Shown here: positions 40,094 through 49,340 of the stretch, one piece after another | Numbering within the stretch: the stretch's first letter is position 1 | Layout of the letters: every line of letters starts with the position of its first letter | From: Bacterioplanoides pacificum | GTDB taxonomy: Bacteria > Pseudomonadota > Gammaproteobacteria > Pseudomonadales > Oceanobacteraceae | Reading direction: 5' to 3' | DNA length: 64,000 nt | Assembly: GCF_042648445.1 (NCBI RefSeq) | Contig: NZ_JBHRYB010000001.1 | Coordinates: 674,385 to 738,384, forward strand | Position numbers and translations under genes: made by a program | Notes under the pieces: model-generated | The model's database searches: none | Seen by the model: the letters and a program-made list of their open reading frames with translations, nothing else | Told to the model about the DNA's origin: nothing

Positions 40094-43075
40094 ATGGCAA
40101 GTTTATTAGATATTGGTATTTCCGGTCTGAAAGCTCACCAGGCCGCGTTATCGGTGACGGGTCATAACATCACCAATGCCGGTACGGAAGGTTATAGCCG
40201 CCAGGAAGTGAATTTTAACGAAAATAATCCGCAATACCTGGGTGGTGTGTGGATGGGCAACGGCGTGTCGGTCGACAGCGTCAGACGGGTTTACGATCAG
40301 TTTCTGACTGAACAATTACGCCGTGATACCTCAACTTTTAATCAGTTTGATACCCTGGCACAGAATGCGGGTCAGATCGACAGCTTACTGGCCGACCCGG
40401 GCACCGGCATTCAGCCCGGTTTGGAACGAATGTTTGGTGCGTTGCAGGCGTCGGTGGATGACCCTTCTTCTTTACCGGCACGGGAAGTCCTGATATCCGA
40501 AGCACAGGGGCTGGCGGATCGTTTTTCTTCCATCAGCGACCGGCTGATTGAGCAGAACGAAATTATTAATGGCCAGATGGAAGTGATTGCCGGAGAAATC
40601 ACCACCATTGCCGAAGCTATTGCTGAACTGAATGAGCAGATTCAGTTTGCCACCGCATCGGCCCAGGGAAATGAACCGAATGATTTACTCGATCAGCGTG
40701 ACCGTTTATTAACCAAGCTGTCTGAGCTGGTGGAAGTCAAAGTCGTACAGCAGGATAACGCCGGCGTTAATGTGTTTATCGGTAATGGACAGGCGCTGGT
40801 GATCGGTAACGATTACAACGAAATGTTTGCCGACAGTGGTCAGGCTGATCTGTCGCGCAGTGATATCTATTTCCGCAAAGGTGACGTGGTACAGAATGTT
40901 ACCCGTGAAATTAAAGGGGGGCAGCTGGGCGGAACACTGGATTTTCGTCGCGAAATCCTCGACCCGACGTTAAATGGTTTAGGCCGTACCGCACTGGCGA
41001 TTACCCAGACGTTTAATGAACAACATAAACTGGGGATCGACTTTGATGGTTTAAAAGGCGAAAACTTTTTTGACGATATTAATGAAGCCGCCAATACCTA
41101 TGGCCGAGTGTTAGGCGACCGGGATAATGCCGATCCGGATGATCGTCTGGTATCGGTTCATATTAAAGACGCCGGTGCGTTAACCGCCAGTGATTATCAG
41201 CTGAGTTTCCCCGGACCGGATGATCAGACGTTTCGTATTACCCGGCTGAGCGATAATGAAATTATTACCACGCAGAGCCTGACCGGCGAAGTGCCGCAGA
41301 ATATTGAAGTGGATGGTTTTGAAATCCGGCTTGAAGGAGGCAGTTTTCAGTCGGGGGATAAATTTTTACTGATGCCAACCCGTATGGGGTCGACCCAGGT
41401 TGAGGTAAATATAACCCGGGCTGAGCAGGTTGCACTGGCTTCGCCGATTACCACTGATGCCGCCATTGGCAACCAGGGCAGCGCCACCATTTCGGCCGGT
41501 GCGGTATACGATGCCAGCACCCGTTACCTGGCCAATAACGGCGAACTGGATCCACCGATTCTGATTCGCTTTACCTCTCCGACCACCTATGATGTGCTGG
41601 ATAATACCGACCCGGGTAACCCGATTCCGTTATTCCCACCACTGATGAACCAGACATATACACCCGGCATTACCAATTCCATTTTGCCGGCCGATCAGGG
41701 GAAAACCGCGTTTACCAGTTTTGGTGGTATGTTGCCGAATGCACCAACCTATCAGCCACCGGCTCCGGCCGCTGTGGTGGATTCTGTAAATGGCTTTTTT
41801 CCTGAGCGGATTAATATCAGTTATACCAATCCGGTAAGCGGTGAAATCACCACTCAGCCAACTCTGATTACCCAGGAAAATGCCAGTGCTAAAGAAATTG
41901 CTGCCGAACTGAGTAAACGTCCCGGCGTTGAGGCTATGGCCCGTACTCAGATTCAGCTGGCTGATTTCAGCGATGACAGCAATGGCTTTATGCCCACCAA
42001 TGTGTATCTCAATGGCGTGGAGTTAACGGATACCCTGGGGCCGATGCAAACCAAATACGATGAGGGTTACCCGGAGGAAGTCCCGGACCCGATGACGCCT
42101 AATTTTCTGGCCGAACGTATTAATGCCAATCGCGAATTACAGGATATGGGCATCGTTGCCCGCAGTGACGGCGAACGTGTCACGATCATTGCCCTGAATG
42201 GCGACGACCTGAATGTTGAAATCGACGGTGACGCGGGCGATGGTTTTTCGGTCAGCAATGGTGAAGATATTAACCTGAGGAGCACCGGGGAAACTCCGTT
42301 TACCCGGCTGAACGAGGTCGATGGTTACGACTTTTCTGCTGGTGGTCCTTTTAGCTATGAATTTGACGTTCCGGGGCAGGGGACTTTTGCCATTGAATTA
42401 ACCGAAAATTATGCCAGTGGCGCCGATATGCTGGCCGGTATTCGTGACAAAATTGAGCAAGCCGGTGTTGTGTTACCGGGTGATCTGGATGTAACCATCA
42501 CGGAAAAAGGTGGCATCCAGTTTCAGAACCGGCTGGAAATGCGCGCCACCGGGCCCAATGGCTCCAGTAAAATTACCATGGGTGGCCAGGTGAAAGTGAT
42601 CACCGATCCGAACTACAGCATGGAAATTGCACCCCCCGGCAACAACCTGTTTCCGGAAAGTCCGGTGGGTGAGCCGGTGTATTTTGGTTTTGATGTGGAA
42701 ATCAGTGGCCTGGCTCAGGCAGGGGATGAATTCACCATCGATTTTAATGAAGATGGTTCATCCGACAGCCGCAATGGTGCGGCGCTGGTTGGTCTGCAAA
42801 ATCAGGATACCGTGTCGGGTAACACCAATTATTCCGAATCCTATGCCCGGCTGGTTGAAAATATCGGCTCGATTACCAGTCGTGCACAGATTAATAAAGA
42901 TTCCAGTGAAACCCTGTTACGCAATACTGAAAATTCGGTCAGTAGTTTGTCCGGGGTCAATCTGGATGAAGAAGCGTCGAAACTGATTCAGTTCGAACTG
43001 GCTTATAACGCCAGTGCCCAGGTTATTCAGGTGGCGCGCGATATTTTTGATACCTTAATTGGCACATTCCGTTAG
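40094..43075 (+). CDS. flgK: FlgK hook-filament junction protein, long form
   Basis: A 993-aa HAP1 protein. N-terminal MASLLDIGISGLKAHQAALS and NITNAGTEGYSRQEVNFNEN, and NEPNDLLDQRDRLLTKLSEL in the D1 region; C-terminal SGVNLDEEASKLIQFELAYN and ASAQVIQVARDIFDTLIGTF. Typical FlgK is 450-680 aa; here the middle (about 340-880) is expanded with beta-rich domains. This parallels the enlarged FlgE, so both decorate the hook and junction. It starts 14 bp after flgJ and flgL follows. Confidence 0.95.
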   Translation: MASLLDIGISGLKAHQAALSVTGHNITNAGTEGYSRQEVNFNENNPQYLGGVWMGNGVSVDSVRRVYDQFLTEQLRRDTSTFNQFDTLAQNAGQIDSLLADPGTGIQPGLERMFGALQASVDDPSSLPAREVLISEAQGLADRFSSISDRLIEQNEIINGQMEVIAGEITTIAEAIAELNEQIQFATASAQGNEPNDLLDQRDRLLTKLSELVEVKVVQQDNAGVNVFIGNGQALVIGNDYNEMFADSGQADLSRSDIYFRKGDVVQNVTREIKGGQLGGTLDFRREILDPTLNGLGRTALAITQTFNEQHKLGIDFDGLKGENFFDDINEAANTYGRVLGDRDNADPDDRLVSVHIKDAGALTASDYQLSFPGPDDQTFRITRLSDNEIITTQSLTGEVPQNIEVDGFEIRLEGGSFQSGDKFLLMPTRMGSTQVEVNITRAEQVALASPITTDAAIGNQGSATISAGAVYDASTRYLANNGELDPPILIRFTSPTTYDVLDNTDPGNPIPLFPPLMNQTYTPGITNSILPADQGKTAFTSFGGMLPNAPTYQPPAPAAVVDSVNGFFPERINISYTNPVSGEITTQPTLITQENASAKEIAAELSKRPGVEAMARTQIQLADFSDDSNGFMPTNVYLNGVELTDTLGPMQTKYDEGYPEEVPDPMTPNFLAERINANRELQDMGIVARSDGERVTIIALNGDDLNVEIDGDAGDGFSVSNGEDINLRSTGETPFTRLNEVDGYDFSAGGPFSYEFDVPGQGTFAIELTENYASGADMLAGIRDKIEQAGVVLPGDLDVTITEKGGIQFQNRLEMRATGPNGSSKITMGGQVKVITDPNYSMEIAPPGNNLFPESPVGEPVYFGFDVEISGLAQAGDEFTIDFNEDGSSDSRNGAALVGLQNQDTVSGNTNYSESYARLVENIGSITSRAQINKDSSETLLRNTENSVSSLSGVNLDEEASKLIQFELAYNASAQVIQVARDIFDTLIGTFR

Positions 43076-43103
43076 GAATTCAGGATAACAGGCAGGAATT
43101 ATT

Positions 43104-44342
43104 ATGCGGGTATCCACTCTTCAGACATTTAATATCGGGTTAAATAATATTCTCGATAATCAGTCCGCCGTTAATAAAACCCAGCAGCAGGTATCGACCG
43201 GCCGGCGGGTACTGACTCCGGCAGACGATCCGATTGCGTCGACCAAAATCCTGCAGCTGCAGCAGGATCTGGCCCAGCGGGAACAGTACGACCGCAATAT
43301 GACGGCGGCAGAAAACCGCCTGAAACTGGAAGAATCCACGCTCGGGTCAGTGACTGATATTCTGACCCGGGTGAAAGAGCTGACGGTGAAAGCCGGAGGG
43401 GGTTCATTAACCCTGACCGACCGCCAGGCGATTGCGGCTGAGGTGTCGGAAATACAGGGTGCCCTGGTTGATCTGTTTAATACCCGCGACCCGAACGGCG
43501 AATATATTTTTGGTGGTTTTAAGGGCCAGAACCCTCCTTTTGTGTTACAGCAAAACGGCCGCTATGAATATGAAGGTGATGAAGGACAGCGTATTCTGCC
43601 GATTGGTGCATCGACCAATGTCGCCACCGGTGACAGCGGTAAAGCCCTGTTTGTTGATGTTAAAGCGGCGGATAACAGTTTCACCAGTTTTGAAAATCCG
43701 CTGAACAGCGGCACGCTGAATATCAGTCCCGGTTTTGTGGTGGATAAAGAGGCGTACACTGAGTTTTACCCGGATGACATCGTGATCACCTTTAATTCGG
43801 AGTCTGACATTACTCCGCCGGGGCCAAACTATACGGTACGGCGGATGTCGGATAACCGGGTGGTGGATGGCCTGGCGAATGAGCCGTTCAGTGCCAGTAC
43901 TGAAATTACCGCAGCGGGTATCGCCTTTACCTTAACCGGCGAGCCGCAGCCCGGCGATGAAGCGCTGGTGAAGTCGACACCGAAACAAAGCATCACGGAT
44001 ACTATTTTCCGTTTACAGCAGGGTCTGAACCGGCTGGAAGATAATCCGACGGACTCAGCGACGCTGGATACGCTGATCGAAGACACCCTGACCAATCTGA
44101 CGTTTGCTCAGAGCTCGGTATCGGAAATCCGCAGTCAGGTAGGGGCGCGGCTAAACGTGGTGGAAAACACCCGTAATTTATCGGCCGATATCGAAATTGT
44201 GAATAAAGAAGTGTTGTCGAAGTTATCCGATGTCGACTTTGCCGAAGCGGTCAGCCGGTTATCGTTGCAGAGTTTTTTGCTGGAAGCGGCACAGCAAAGT
44301 TATTCCACGATTTCACGTTTATCGTTATTCAATAAGCTGTAG
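43104..44342 (+). CDS. flgL: FlgL hook-filament junction protein
   Basis: This 412-aa flagellin-like protein has the N-terminal MRVSTLQTFNIGLNNILDNQ helix with VSTGRRVLTPADDPIASTKI, and the C-terminal SKLSDVDFAEAVSRLSLQSF and LEAAQQSYSTISRLSLFNKL. It completes the junction between FlgK and the filament. It closes the cluster and converges on the antiporter gene 11 bp later. Confidence 0.96.
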   Translation: MRVSTLQTFNIGLNNILDNQSAVNKTQQQVSTGRRVLTPADDPIASTKILQLQQDLAQREQYDRNMTAAENRLKLEESTLGSVTDILTRVKELTVKAGGGSLTLTDRQAIAAEVSEIQGALVDLFNTRDPNGEYIFGGFKGQNPPFVLQQNGRYEYEGDEGQRILPIGASTNVATGDSGKALFVDVKAADNSFTSFENPLNSGTLNISPGFVVDKEAYTEFYPDDIVITFNSESDITPPGPNYTVRRMSDNRVVDGLANEPFSASTEITAAGIAFTLTGEPQPGDEALVKSTPKQSITDTIFRLQQGLNRLEDNPTDSATLDTLIEDTLTNLTFAQSSVSEIRSQVGARLNVVENTRNLSADIEIVNKEVLSKLSDVDFAEAVSRLSLQSFLLEAAQQSYSTISRLSLFNKL

Positions 44343-44353
44343 GGCAGGTTCAA

Positions 44354-45568
44354 TCAGGAGGGATCGGTTTTGTCGGGTCTGGCTTTAAATAACCAGATCC
44401 ACAGCGATGTCGAGGCGCCGTGCAGGAACACACTCAGGGCAATGGTGACAATCGCCGTTGCCTGCAGTAGCGGGTAGTTATCCGACGTGCCGGTTTGTTG
44501 CATGACCAGCAAAAGATACAGAATGCTGGCGATACCTCGCGGACCAAACCAGGCCAGAAATAATTTACTTTTTGTCGCCAGGCCGGTCCCCAGCAGGCTC
44601 AGCCAGACCGGTAACATACGTACCAGGGTCAGGCTGAATAACGCATAAAGCACAATATCGGCGCTAAGATATGGCCAGGCGAGTGGCACAAAAACCGCAC
44701 CAAAAATAAAAAATACGCTGAGCGTTAATAATTCGCCTTCCGCTTCGCCAAACTCTTTCAGTCGCTGAATCACAATTTTGTGGCGTGTCTGCATAAACAG
44801 TCCGGCAACAAATACCGCAATAAAACCATTACCCTGTAACAACTCCGCAGCACTGAAGGCCACCAGGGCAATACTGATGGAGGATAAGCGCTGATACAAC
44901 GGGGATATCCAGTGGCTGTAGTGCGCCCGATTAATCAGGTAGCTGCCGCTACGGCCAATGAATACCCCAACAACCGCACCCAGAATCAGCTGCAGGCTGA
45001 TAAATTCCAGCCAGTGGCTGGTGTTCAGCTGGTTGATACTTCCCAGCTGAGACAGTGCTAATGCCAGTAACAGCAGCGGCAGGGCGATGCCGTCGTTCAG
45101 GCCACTTTCAACATTAATAGAATGGCGCAGGTTGCGGTCGATGGCTTTTTTCTCCATCACACTCTGGGCCAGAGCAGCATCGGTGGGGGTGAGAATAATG
45201 GCCAGAATGACGGCGTTCAGCCAGCCCAGCCCGGTCAGCCAGAGACCGGTTAATGCGCCACAGACAATGGTCAGTGGTAAACCAATGGCCAGCAGGCGAA
45301 TGGGGTAACGCTCGAATTGGGTCAGATGTTTTAAGCGGATTTGTGAAGCATCGGTAAATAATACCACTGCCAGAGTAACTTCTGCGATGATCATTACCAG
45401 CTCATCGTTTAGTTCAGTCGATATCCAGTTGAGCCCGAGTGGCCCACAGGCAATGCCGAGGGCAGTAAATAACATCGGCGCGGTGATGTCGGCCTGCTCA
45501 ATTTTGCGCGCTAATAAACCGTATAAAAAGAGAGTGGCAGCTGCCAGCAGCAGGATATGCTCTTCCAT
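44354..45568 (-). CDS. CPA1-family cation:proton antiporter
   Basis: A 404-aa inner-membrane protein with about 12 hydrophobic helices. CPA1/NhaP signatures include LAIILTPTDAALAQSVMEKK and NVESGLNDGIALPLLLLALA, where the acidic residue of ESGLNDG and the TPTDA motif form the ion-binding site. It probably exchanges Na+ or K+ for protons, useful in seawater. ATG 45568 is preceded by AGG; a longer frame to 45748 overlaps the upstream gene and lacks membrane character. No C-terminal regulatory domain is seen. The gene is in the same direction as the 105-aa gene just upstream. Confidence 0.9.
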   Translation of the reverse strand: MEEHILLLAAATLFLYGLLARKIEQADITAPMLFTALGIACGPLGLNWISTELNDELVMIIAEVTLAVVLFTDASQIRLKHLTQFERYPIRLLAIGLPLTIVCGALTGLWLTGLGWLNAVILAIILTPTDAALAQSVMEKKAIDRNLRHSINVESGLNDGIALPLLLLALALSQLGSINQLNTSHWLEFISLQLILGAVVGVFIGRSGSYLINRAHYSHWISPLYQRLSSISIALVAFSAAELLQGNGFIAVFVAGLFMQTRHKIVIQRLKEFGEAEGELLTLSVFFIFGAVFVPLAWPYLSADIVLYALFSLTLVRMLPVWLSLLGTGLATKSKLFLAWFGPRGIASILYLLLVMQQTGTSDNYPLLQATAIVTIALSVFLHGASTSLWIWLFKARPDKTDPS

Positions 45569-45578
45569 GATGGACCTG

Positions 45579-45896
45579 TTAGTCTTCCCAGATAATACGT
45601 AACGGCTCGCCGAAATCGTCGTAGATAATTTTTTTGCGCGGTCGCCGGGAGGGCGTTTTGTGTTCCGGTTTACGTTTTTGCTGACGGCGCTGATCAATAT
45701 CGCGCAGCAGGTGGTCAACCGGAGTGCGTTGTTCTTTCGGTTTTTCAAACCCCAGTGAACGGTCGTTATAGGCGCCGTTCACCAGGCCGCTGACACCGCG
45801 TTCCAGCTCTTTGACCTCTCCGCCCTGGCGCAGAAATTCCTCAACTTCCTGGCTGATCTGATCGCGAACCTGATTTTTGCTGGGACGTTTATTCAT
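45579..45896 (-). CDS. Small charged protein, distantly SutA-like
   Basis: This 105-aa, highly charged and probably disordered protein has one ordered motif, VEEFLRQGGEVKELERGVSG, resembling the RNA-polymerase-binding segment of SutA (EFLSRGGKVQEIE-type). The C-terminal half is Lys/Arg-rich, with HKTPSRRPRKKIIYDDFGEP. The assignment is weak. It lies 10 bp upstream of the antiporter in the same direction. Confidence 0.55.
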   Translation of the reverse strand: MNKRPSKNQVRDQISQEVEEFLRQGGEVKELERGVSGLVNGAYNDRSLGFEKPKEQRTPVDHLLRDIDQRRQQKRKPEHKTPSRRPRKKIIYDDFGEPLRIIWED

Positions 45897-45981
45897 GACG
45901 GAACTTCTGGGTTATCAGAGGTCTGATCGGCTAGTATAACGCAAAATAATTGATAATTTCGGCCACCATCGATTCTCCGCT

Positions 45982-46584
45982 ATGAAGTTAAAACCCTATA
46001 TCCAGCCTCAGCTGGCCCGGCTGCTGAGCAGTCACGGGCTGAAAAATACCCGTCGCCGGTTGTGGCGGGCCCGCCAGGCCTTGTCTGCCGGGCAACCGGT
46101 AGTGGACGTCTGGTTACGTGCCGCCGATCCTTACAGCTATTTATTGGTGCAGGTGTTGCCACAGCTGCAACAGCGTTTTGCCGTGAACTGGCAGCTGAAT
46201 ATCTGTGCTGAGTTGCAGGATGATATGTACCCGGAGCCACAGATGTGGCAACACAACGCCCGGCAGCAAGGCCGCGCTACGGACTATTTATTGAGTTATG
46301 CCCGCGGCGTGAACGCCGAAGGTATTTTGTCGGAAACCGATGCCGGATTAAAGTATATTGTCGAACGTGCCGGGTTGCAGTGGTCACAGGCAAAAGCCAT
46401 TCTTGAACGGCCGGATTGGCAGACCGCCTGGCACGATTGGGCGGAAGCCAATCGCGAAGAAATGATCGCTCAGGGCCAATGGGGTGTACCGTCGCTGCGC
46501 TACGGTGAGCTGACGCTGTGGGGCCAGGATCGGATTGAATTTATTGAACAGGCAATCCGGCGTCATTTAGGCCTGGCAGATTAG
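45982..46584 (+). CDS. DsbA/HCCA-isomerase-like thioredoxin-fold protein
   Basis: This 200-aa protein resembles the 2-hydroxychromene-2-carboxylate isomerase branch of the DsbA family: VVDVWLRAADPYSYLLVQVL near the N-terminus in place of a CxxC site, a helical insertion, and QGQWGVPSLRYGELTLWGQD with IEFIEQAIRRHL at the C-terminus. No CxxC is present, so it is not a disulfide oxidase; glutathione-linked isomerisation is the usual family chemistry but the substrate is unknown. No signal peptide is visible. It is monocistronic as far as can be seen. Confidence 0.75.
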   Translation: MKLKPYIQPQLARLLSSHGLKNTRRRLWRARQALSAGQPVVDVWLRAADPYSYLLVQVLPQLQQRFAVNWQLNICAELQDDMYPEPQMWQHNARQQGRATDYLLSYARGVNAEGILSETDAGLKYIVERAGLQWSQAKAILERPDWQTAWHDWAEANREEMIAQGQWGVPSLRYGELTLWGQDRIEFIEQAIRRHLGLAD

Positions 46585-46669
46585 TGGCCCGCCCGAAATA
46601 ATACTAACAGGCTCGGGTGCCAAAGATTCACTCAGCAAAAAAATTAAAACCCATTACAAGGAAGTCCGG

Positions 46670-48190
46670 ATGTCTGATTCTCGTTCTTTACCTGCCAATA
46701 AAAAATACAACAAGAAAAAGGGCCGCATTGTTGGCACTGTGTTTGGTGGTATTTTTGTGGCCGCCGGTTTGTTTGCCGCGGTGGTTATTCTCACCGGTGA
46801 TGCTCAGGAGGAGCCACTGGCGTTCCGGCTGTTGATGGCGCTGTTTTTTGCGGTTGTGTTTAGCGGTGTTGGTGGCGCCATTATCTGGTTTTCGTTAAAG
46901 AATGCGGATTTGCAACGGGAGCTGAAGAAAATACGCGACCAGGGCATCGCCAGTGAGCAGAAAGGTGCGCACAAACCGTTAATGATAATTGGTGCTGTAT
47001 TTGGCACCCCAGGCCTGATTGTGAGCCTGCTCGGCCTGATTAACATGGAAGGCTATGTGTTTGGCGGTTTACCGTTTTTGGTGGTGGGTGGCGGTGTGTT
47101 TTTGTGGGGCCGCAAATCGCGACGCGATTATCAGAAAATCGGCCCGACGGTCATCACTCCGGATCCATTACCCGCGATAGTCGGTCACGAGGTTGGTGGT
47201 CACTTTATGCTGGCCGCTAAGCCGCGCAATGGCCTGATGCTTCGCCTCAGCTGTTTGCACACTTACAGCAGTGGTTCTGGCGATAACAGCACGACTCACA
47301 CCAGTGTGATTCACCAGCAGCAAGCTCCGGCGTACATTGAGCCTCAGGCTGGCGGTGTACAGAAAGTCAGCTTTCTGTTTACCTTGCCGGAGAATGTGCC
47401 GGAAAGTAACAGTGCCGAATACCATGGTACGGTGAGCTGGCAACTGACGGCCACAGGCCAGGTCAGCAACGATCATAAAGTACCGGGCACTCAGATCACC
47501 GAATTGATCGAATTCAAACGCAGCTGGGAATTACCGGTGTTATCGCCGGCCTATGCCGCTGCCATGGGTCTGTCGGCCAGCCCCAGCCAGGTCAGTATTC
47601 CGCAGCAGCACCAGCAGCAGGTTGAGCAGCAGCAACGTCGGGAGGCTGAAAAGAGCGTCGAGCAGCAAATTGATATGCAAACCGATGCCCTGGGGGCAAC
47701 CGAGATTGTCAGTGAAGCCGGACGTAACGCCGGTATGTGGGGCATATTACTGGGCATTGGGGCGGTCTTTGGCCTGGTGGGGTTAGGGTTATTGCTGTTG
47801 ATGCTGGAGGAGGGTGGTGTGTTATGGCTGATTGCACCGGTCTTTACTCTGGTGGGCTGGAGCCTGTTTGGTTTTGGTGTGTTCCTCGTGGGGCGCAAAC
47901 TGGAGGCCCGGATTCATCAGGGCAATGTGCAGATCATTCGCAGTGTTTTTGGCCGCCAGTTATATCAGCGTAACGGTCGTATTACATCGCCGTCACAGCT
48001 GAGTCTGGATGTGACCATGAGCTCAACCTCGCAGGATCATGTGAAAACTGAATACCTGGCGATCTACGCCAATATCGACGGCAAAAAGATCAAGTTGGCT
48101 GAAGGCATTGAAGGGCGTTTAGCCGGAGAAGCCATGATGGCGAAAATCAAAGCGGCGCTGACTCAGGAGCTGAACGACGAGCTGCTCTGA
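46670..48190 (+). CDS. DUF3592-like membrane protein
   Basis: This 506-aa protein has two N-terminal transmembrane pairs (TVFGGIFVAAGLFAAVVILT, LLMALFFAVVFSGVGGAIIW; then a second pair ending VVGGGVFLWGRKS). A soluble beta-rich domain with HFMLAAKPRNGLMLRLSCLH follows, then a Gln-rich linker (about residues 310-335) and two more helices near 365-425, then a C-terminal PH-like soluble part. The arrangement is that of DUF3592-type envelope proteins with unknown function. AAGGAAG precedes the ATG. Confidence 0.65.
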   Translation: MSDSRSLPANKKYNKKKGRIVGTVFGGIFVAAGLFAAVVILTGDAQEEPLAFRLLMALFFAVVFSGVGGAIIWFSLKNADLQRELKKIRDQGIASEQKGAHKPLMIIGAVFGTPGLIVSLLGLINMEGYVFGGLPFLVVGGGVFLWGRKSRRDYQKIGPTVITPDPLPAIVGHEVGGHFMLAAKPRNGLMLRLSCLHTYSSGSGDNSTTHTSVIHQQQAPAYIEPQAGGVQKVSFLFTLPENVPESNSAEYHGTVSWQLTATGQVSNDHKVPGTQITELIEFKRSWELPVLSPAYAAAMGLSASPSQVSIPQQHQQQVEQQQRREAEKSVEQQIDMQTDALGATEIVSEAGRNAGMWGILLGIGAVFGLVGLGLLLLMLEEGGVLWLIAPVFTLVGWSLFGFGVFLVGRKLEARIHQGNVQIIRSVFGRQLYQRNGRITSPSQLSLDVTMSSTSQDHVKTEYLAIYANIDGKKIKLAEGIEGRLAGEAMMAKIKAALTQELNDELL

Positions 48191-48271
48191 GTCGCCGCCA
48201 GGGTCGCTGTTTAAATTGCTCTGGCGTTGGTAGAATGCGCGGCTTATAACCGCCTTAGATCTGTCAACGCT

Positions 48272-49033
48272 ATGAGCCATACCCCAGAACACGAAACCGA
48301 TACCATTTATCAATCCGACCAGGGACAGGTTGCTGATTTTACCTTCGATCAGGCCGTCGCCCGGGTATTCCCGGATATGATCAAACGCTCGGTGCCGGGC
48401 TATGCCGAAACGGTAGCTATGTCTGGTGTGATCGCCGGACGTTATGCTCAGCCTGGCAGCAACCTGTACGACCTGGGTTGTTCTCTCGGTGCGGTTACCC
48501 TGGCGATGCGTCATGGCATCCACAATAAGGTGGCAGACTGCCGCATTATTGCCATCGATAATTCGCAGTCAATGGTTGAGCGTGCCGGTCATTATGTCGC
48601 CCTTGATGAGGCGGATTTTGTTGCCGACGCGGCGCCGGTGGAACTGGCCTGCGCCGATATCTGCCAGTATCCGCTGGTTAATGCCTCGGTGACAGCACTG
48701 AACTTTGTGCTGCAGTTTATTCCACTGGAGCAACGCCTGGCGCTGTTAAGCCGTATTGCCGCAGCGACCCTGCCGGGTGGTGCGCTGATTCTGTCGGAGA
48801 AAATTTGTTTCGATGATCAGGAGCAGCGGTTACAAACCGATCTGCATCACGACTTTAAACGGGCCAATGGCTATTCCGATCTGGAAATTGCTCAAAAACG
48901 CAGCGCCATTGAAAATGTGCTGATCCCGGAAAGCGAAAACGTGCACATCGAGCGCCTGAAGGCCGCGGGCTTTAGCAAGGTGATTCGCTGGTATCAGTGT
49001 TTTAATTTTGTGTCGTTTCTGGCGGTTAAATAA
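48272..49033 (+). CDS. cmoA: CmoA carboxy-SAM synthase
   Basis: This 253-aa enzyme converts SAM and prephenate into carboxy-SAM, used by CmoB to make the wobble uridine cmo5U34 in tRNA. Family features: DQAVARVFPDMIKRSVPGYA, the SAM motif NLYDLGCSLGAVTLAMRHGI, NFVLQFIPLEQRL, and the ending GFSKVIRWYQCFNFVSFLAV. ATG 48272 (MSHTPEHETDTIY) is the family start; an earlier in-frame ATG at 48227 has no support. cmoB follows after a structured 307-bp gap. Confidence 0.96.
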   Translation: MSHTPEHETDTIYQSDQGQVADFTFDQAVARVFPDMIKRSVPGYAETVAMSGVIAGRYAQPGSNLYDLGCSLGAVTLAMRHGIHNKVADCRIIAIDNSQSMVERAGHYVALDEADFVADAAPVELACADICQYPLVNASVTALNFVLQFIPLEQRLALLSRIAAATLPGGALILSEKICFDDQEQRLQTDLHHDFKRANGYSDLEIAQKRSAIENVLIPESENVHIERLKAAGFSKVIRWYQCFNFVSFLAVK

Positions 49034-49048
49034 TCGCCGGGAAACGTT

Positions 49049-49163
49049 AATTAAGTACCTTATAAAATTTTCCGGCCGGCACGCAAAAGCCACGTCCCTG
49101 TGATCGTTGCGTGCGCGCAACATCCATGTTGCTTCTGCGGAAAACTTTATAAGGTACTTAATT
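49049..49163. repeat. 115-bp palindromic element (MITE- or REP-like)
   Basis: Outer arms of 26 bp with one mismatch: the left arm runs from 49049 (AATTAAGTACCTTATAAA...) to 49074, the right arm from 49138 to 49163. The 63-bp centre has two further stems, TTGCG/CGCAA and GCAACAT/ATGTTGC. The arms and centre suggest a non-autonomous mobile element or an intergenic RNA-processing repeat. Confidence 0.65.
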
Positions 49164-49256
49164 TAAATTTACCGAGAAATCGGGGGAACTGATTTCTGAA
49201 TACAGTCGAGTATCGAAATGGGTGTTCTTTTTATAGCAGAAACAGGATGTTTCGGG

Positions 49257-49291
49257 CCTATCGTAGGCACAGGGATGTGCCTTGCGATAGG
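49257..49291. repeat. Hairpin repeat upstream of cmoB
   Basis: CCTATCGTAGGCAC (49257-49270) pairs with GTGCCTTGCGATAGG (49277-49291), apart from one bulge, around AGGGAT. The central GGGATG is shared with the flgE-flgF intergenic palindrome, hinting at a dispersed family. Confidence 0.5.
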
Positions 49292-49340
49292 TGCGGCTAA
49301 AAGAGCTCCCGTTTCGTTACTCCCGATTTAGCAAGTAACG

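Larger units (their letters stand above)
49034..49340. other. Structured intergenic region between cmoA and cmoB
   Basis: No gene. Holds the long palindrome at 49049-49163 and the hairpin at 49257-49291, listed separately. In addition AAATCGGGGGA near 49177 can pair with TCCCGATTT at about 49321, and CGTTACT/AGTAACG pairs immediately before the cmoB ATG. Almost the whole region can fold. Confidence 0.6.
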
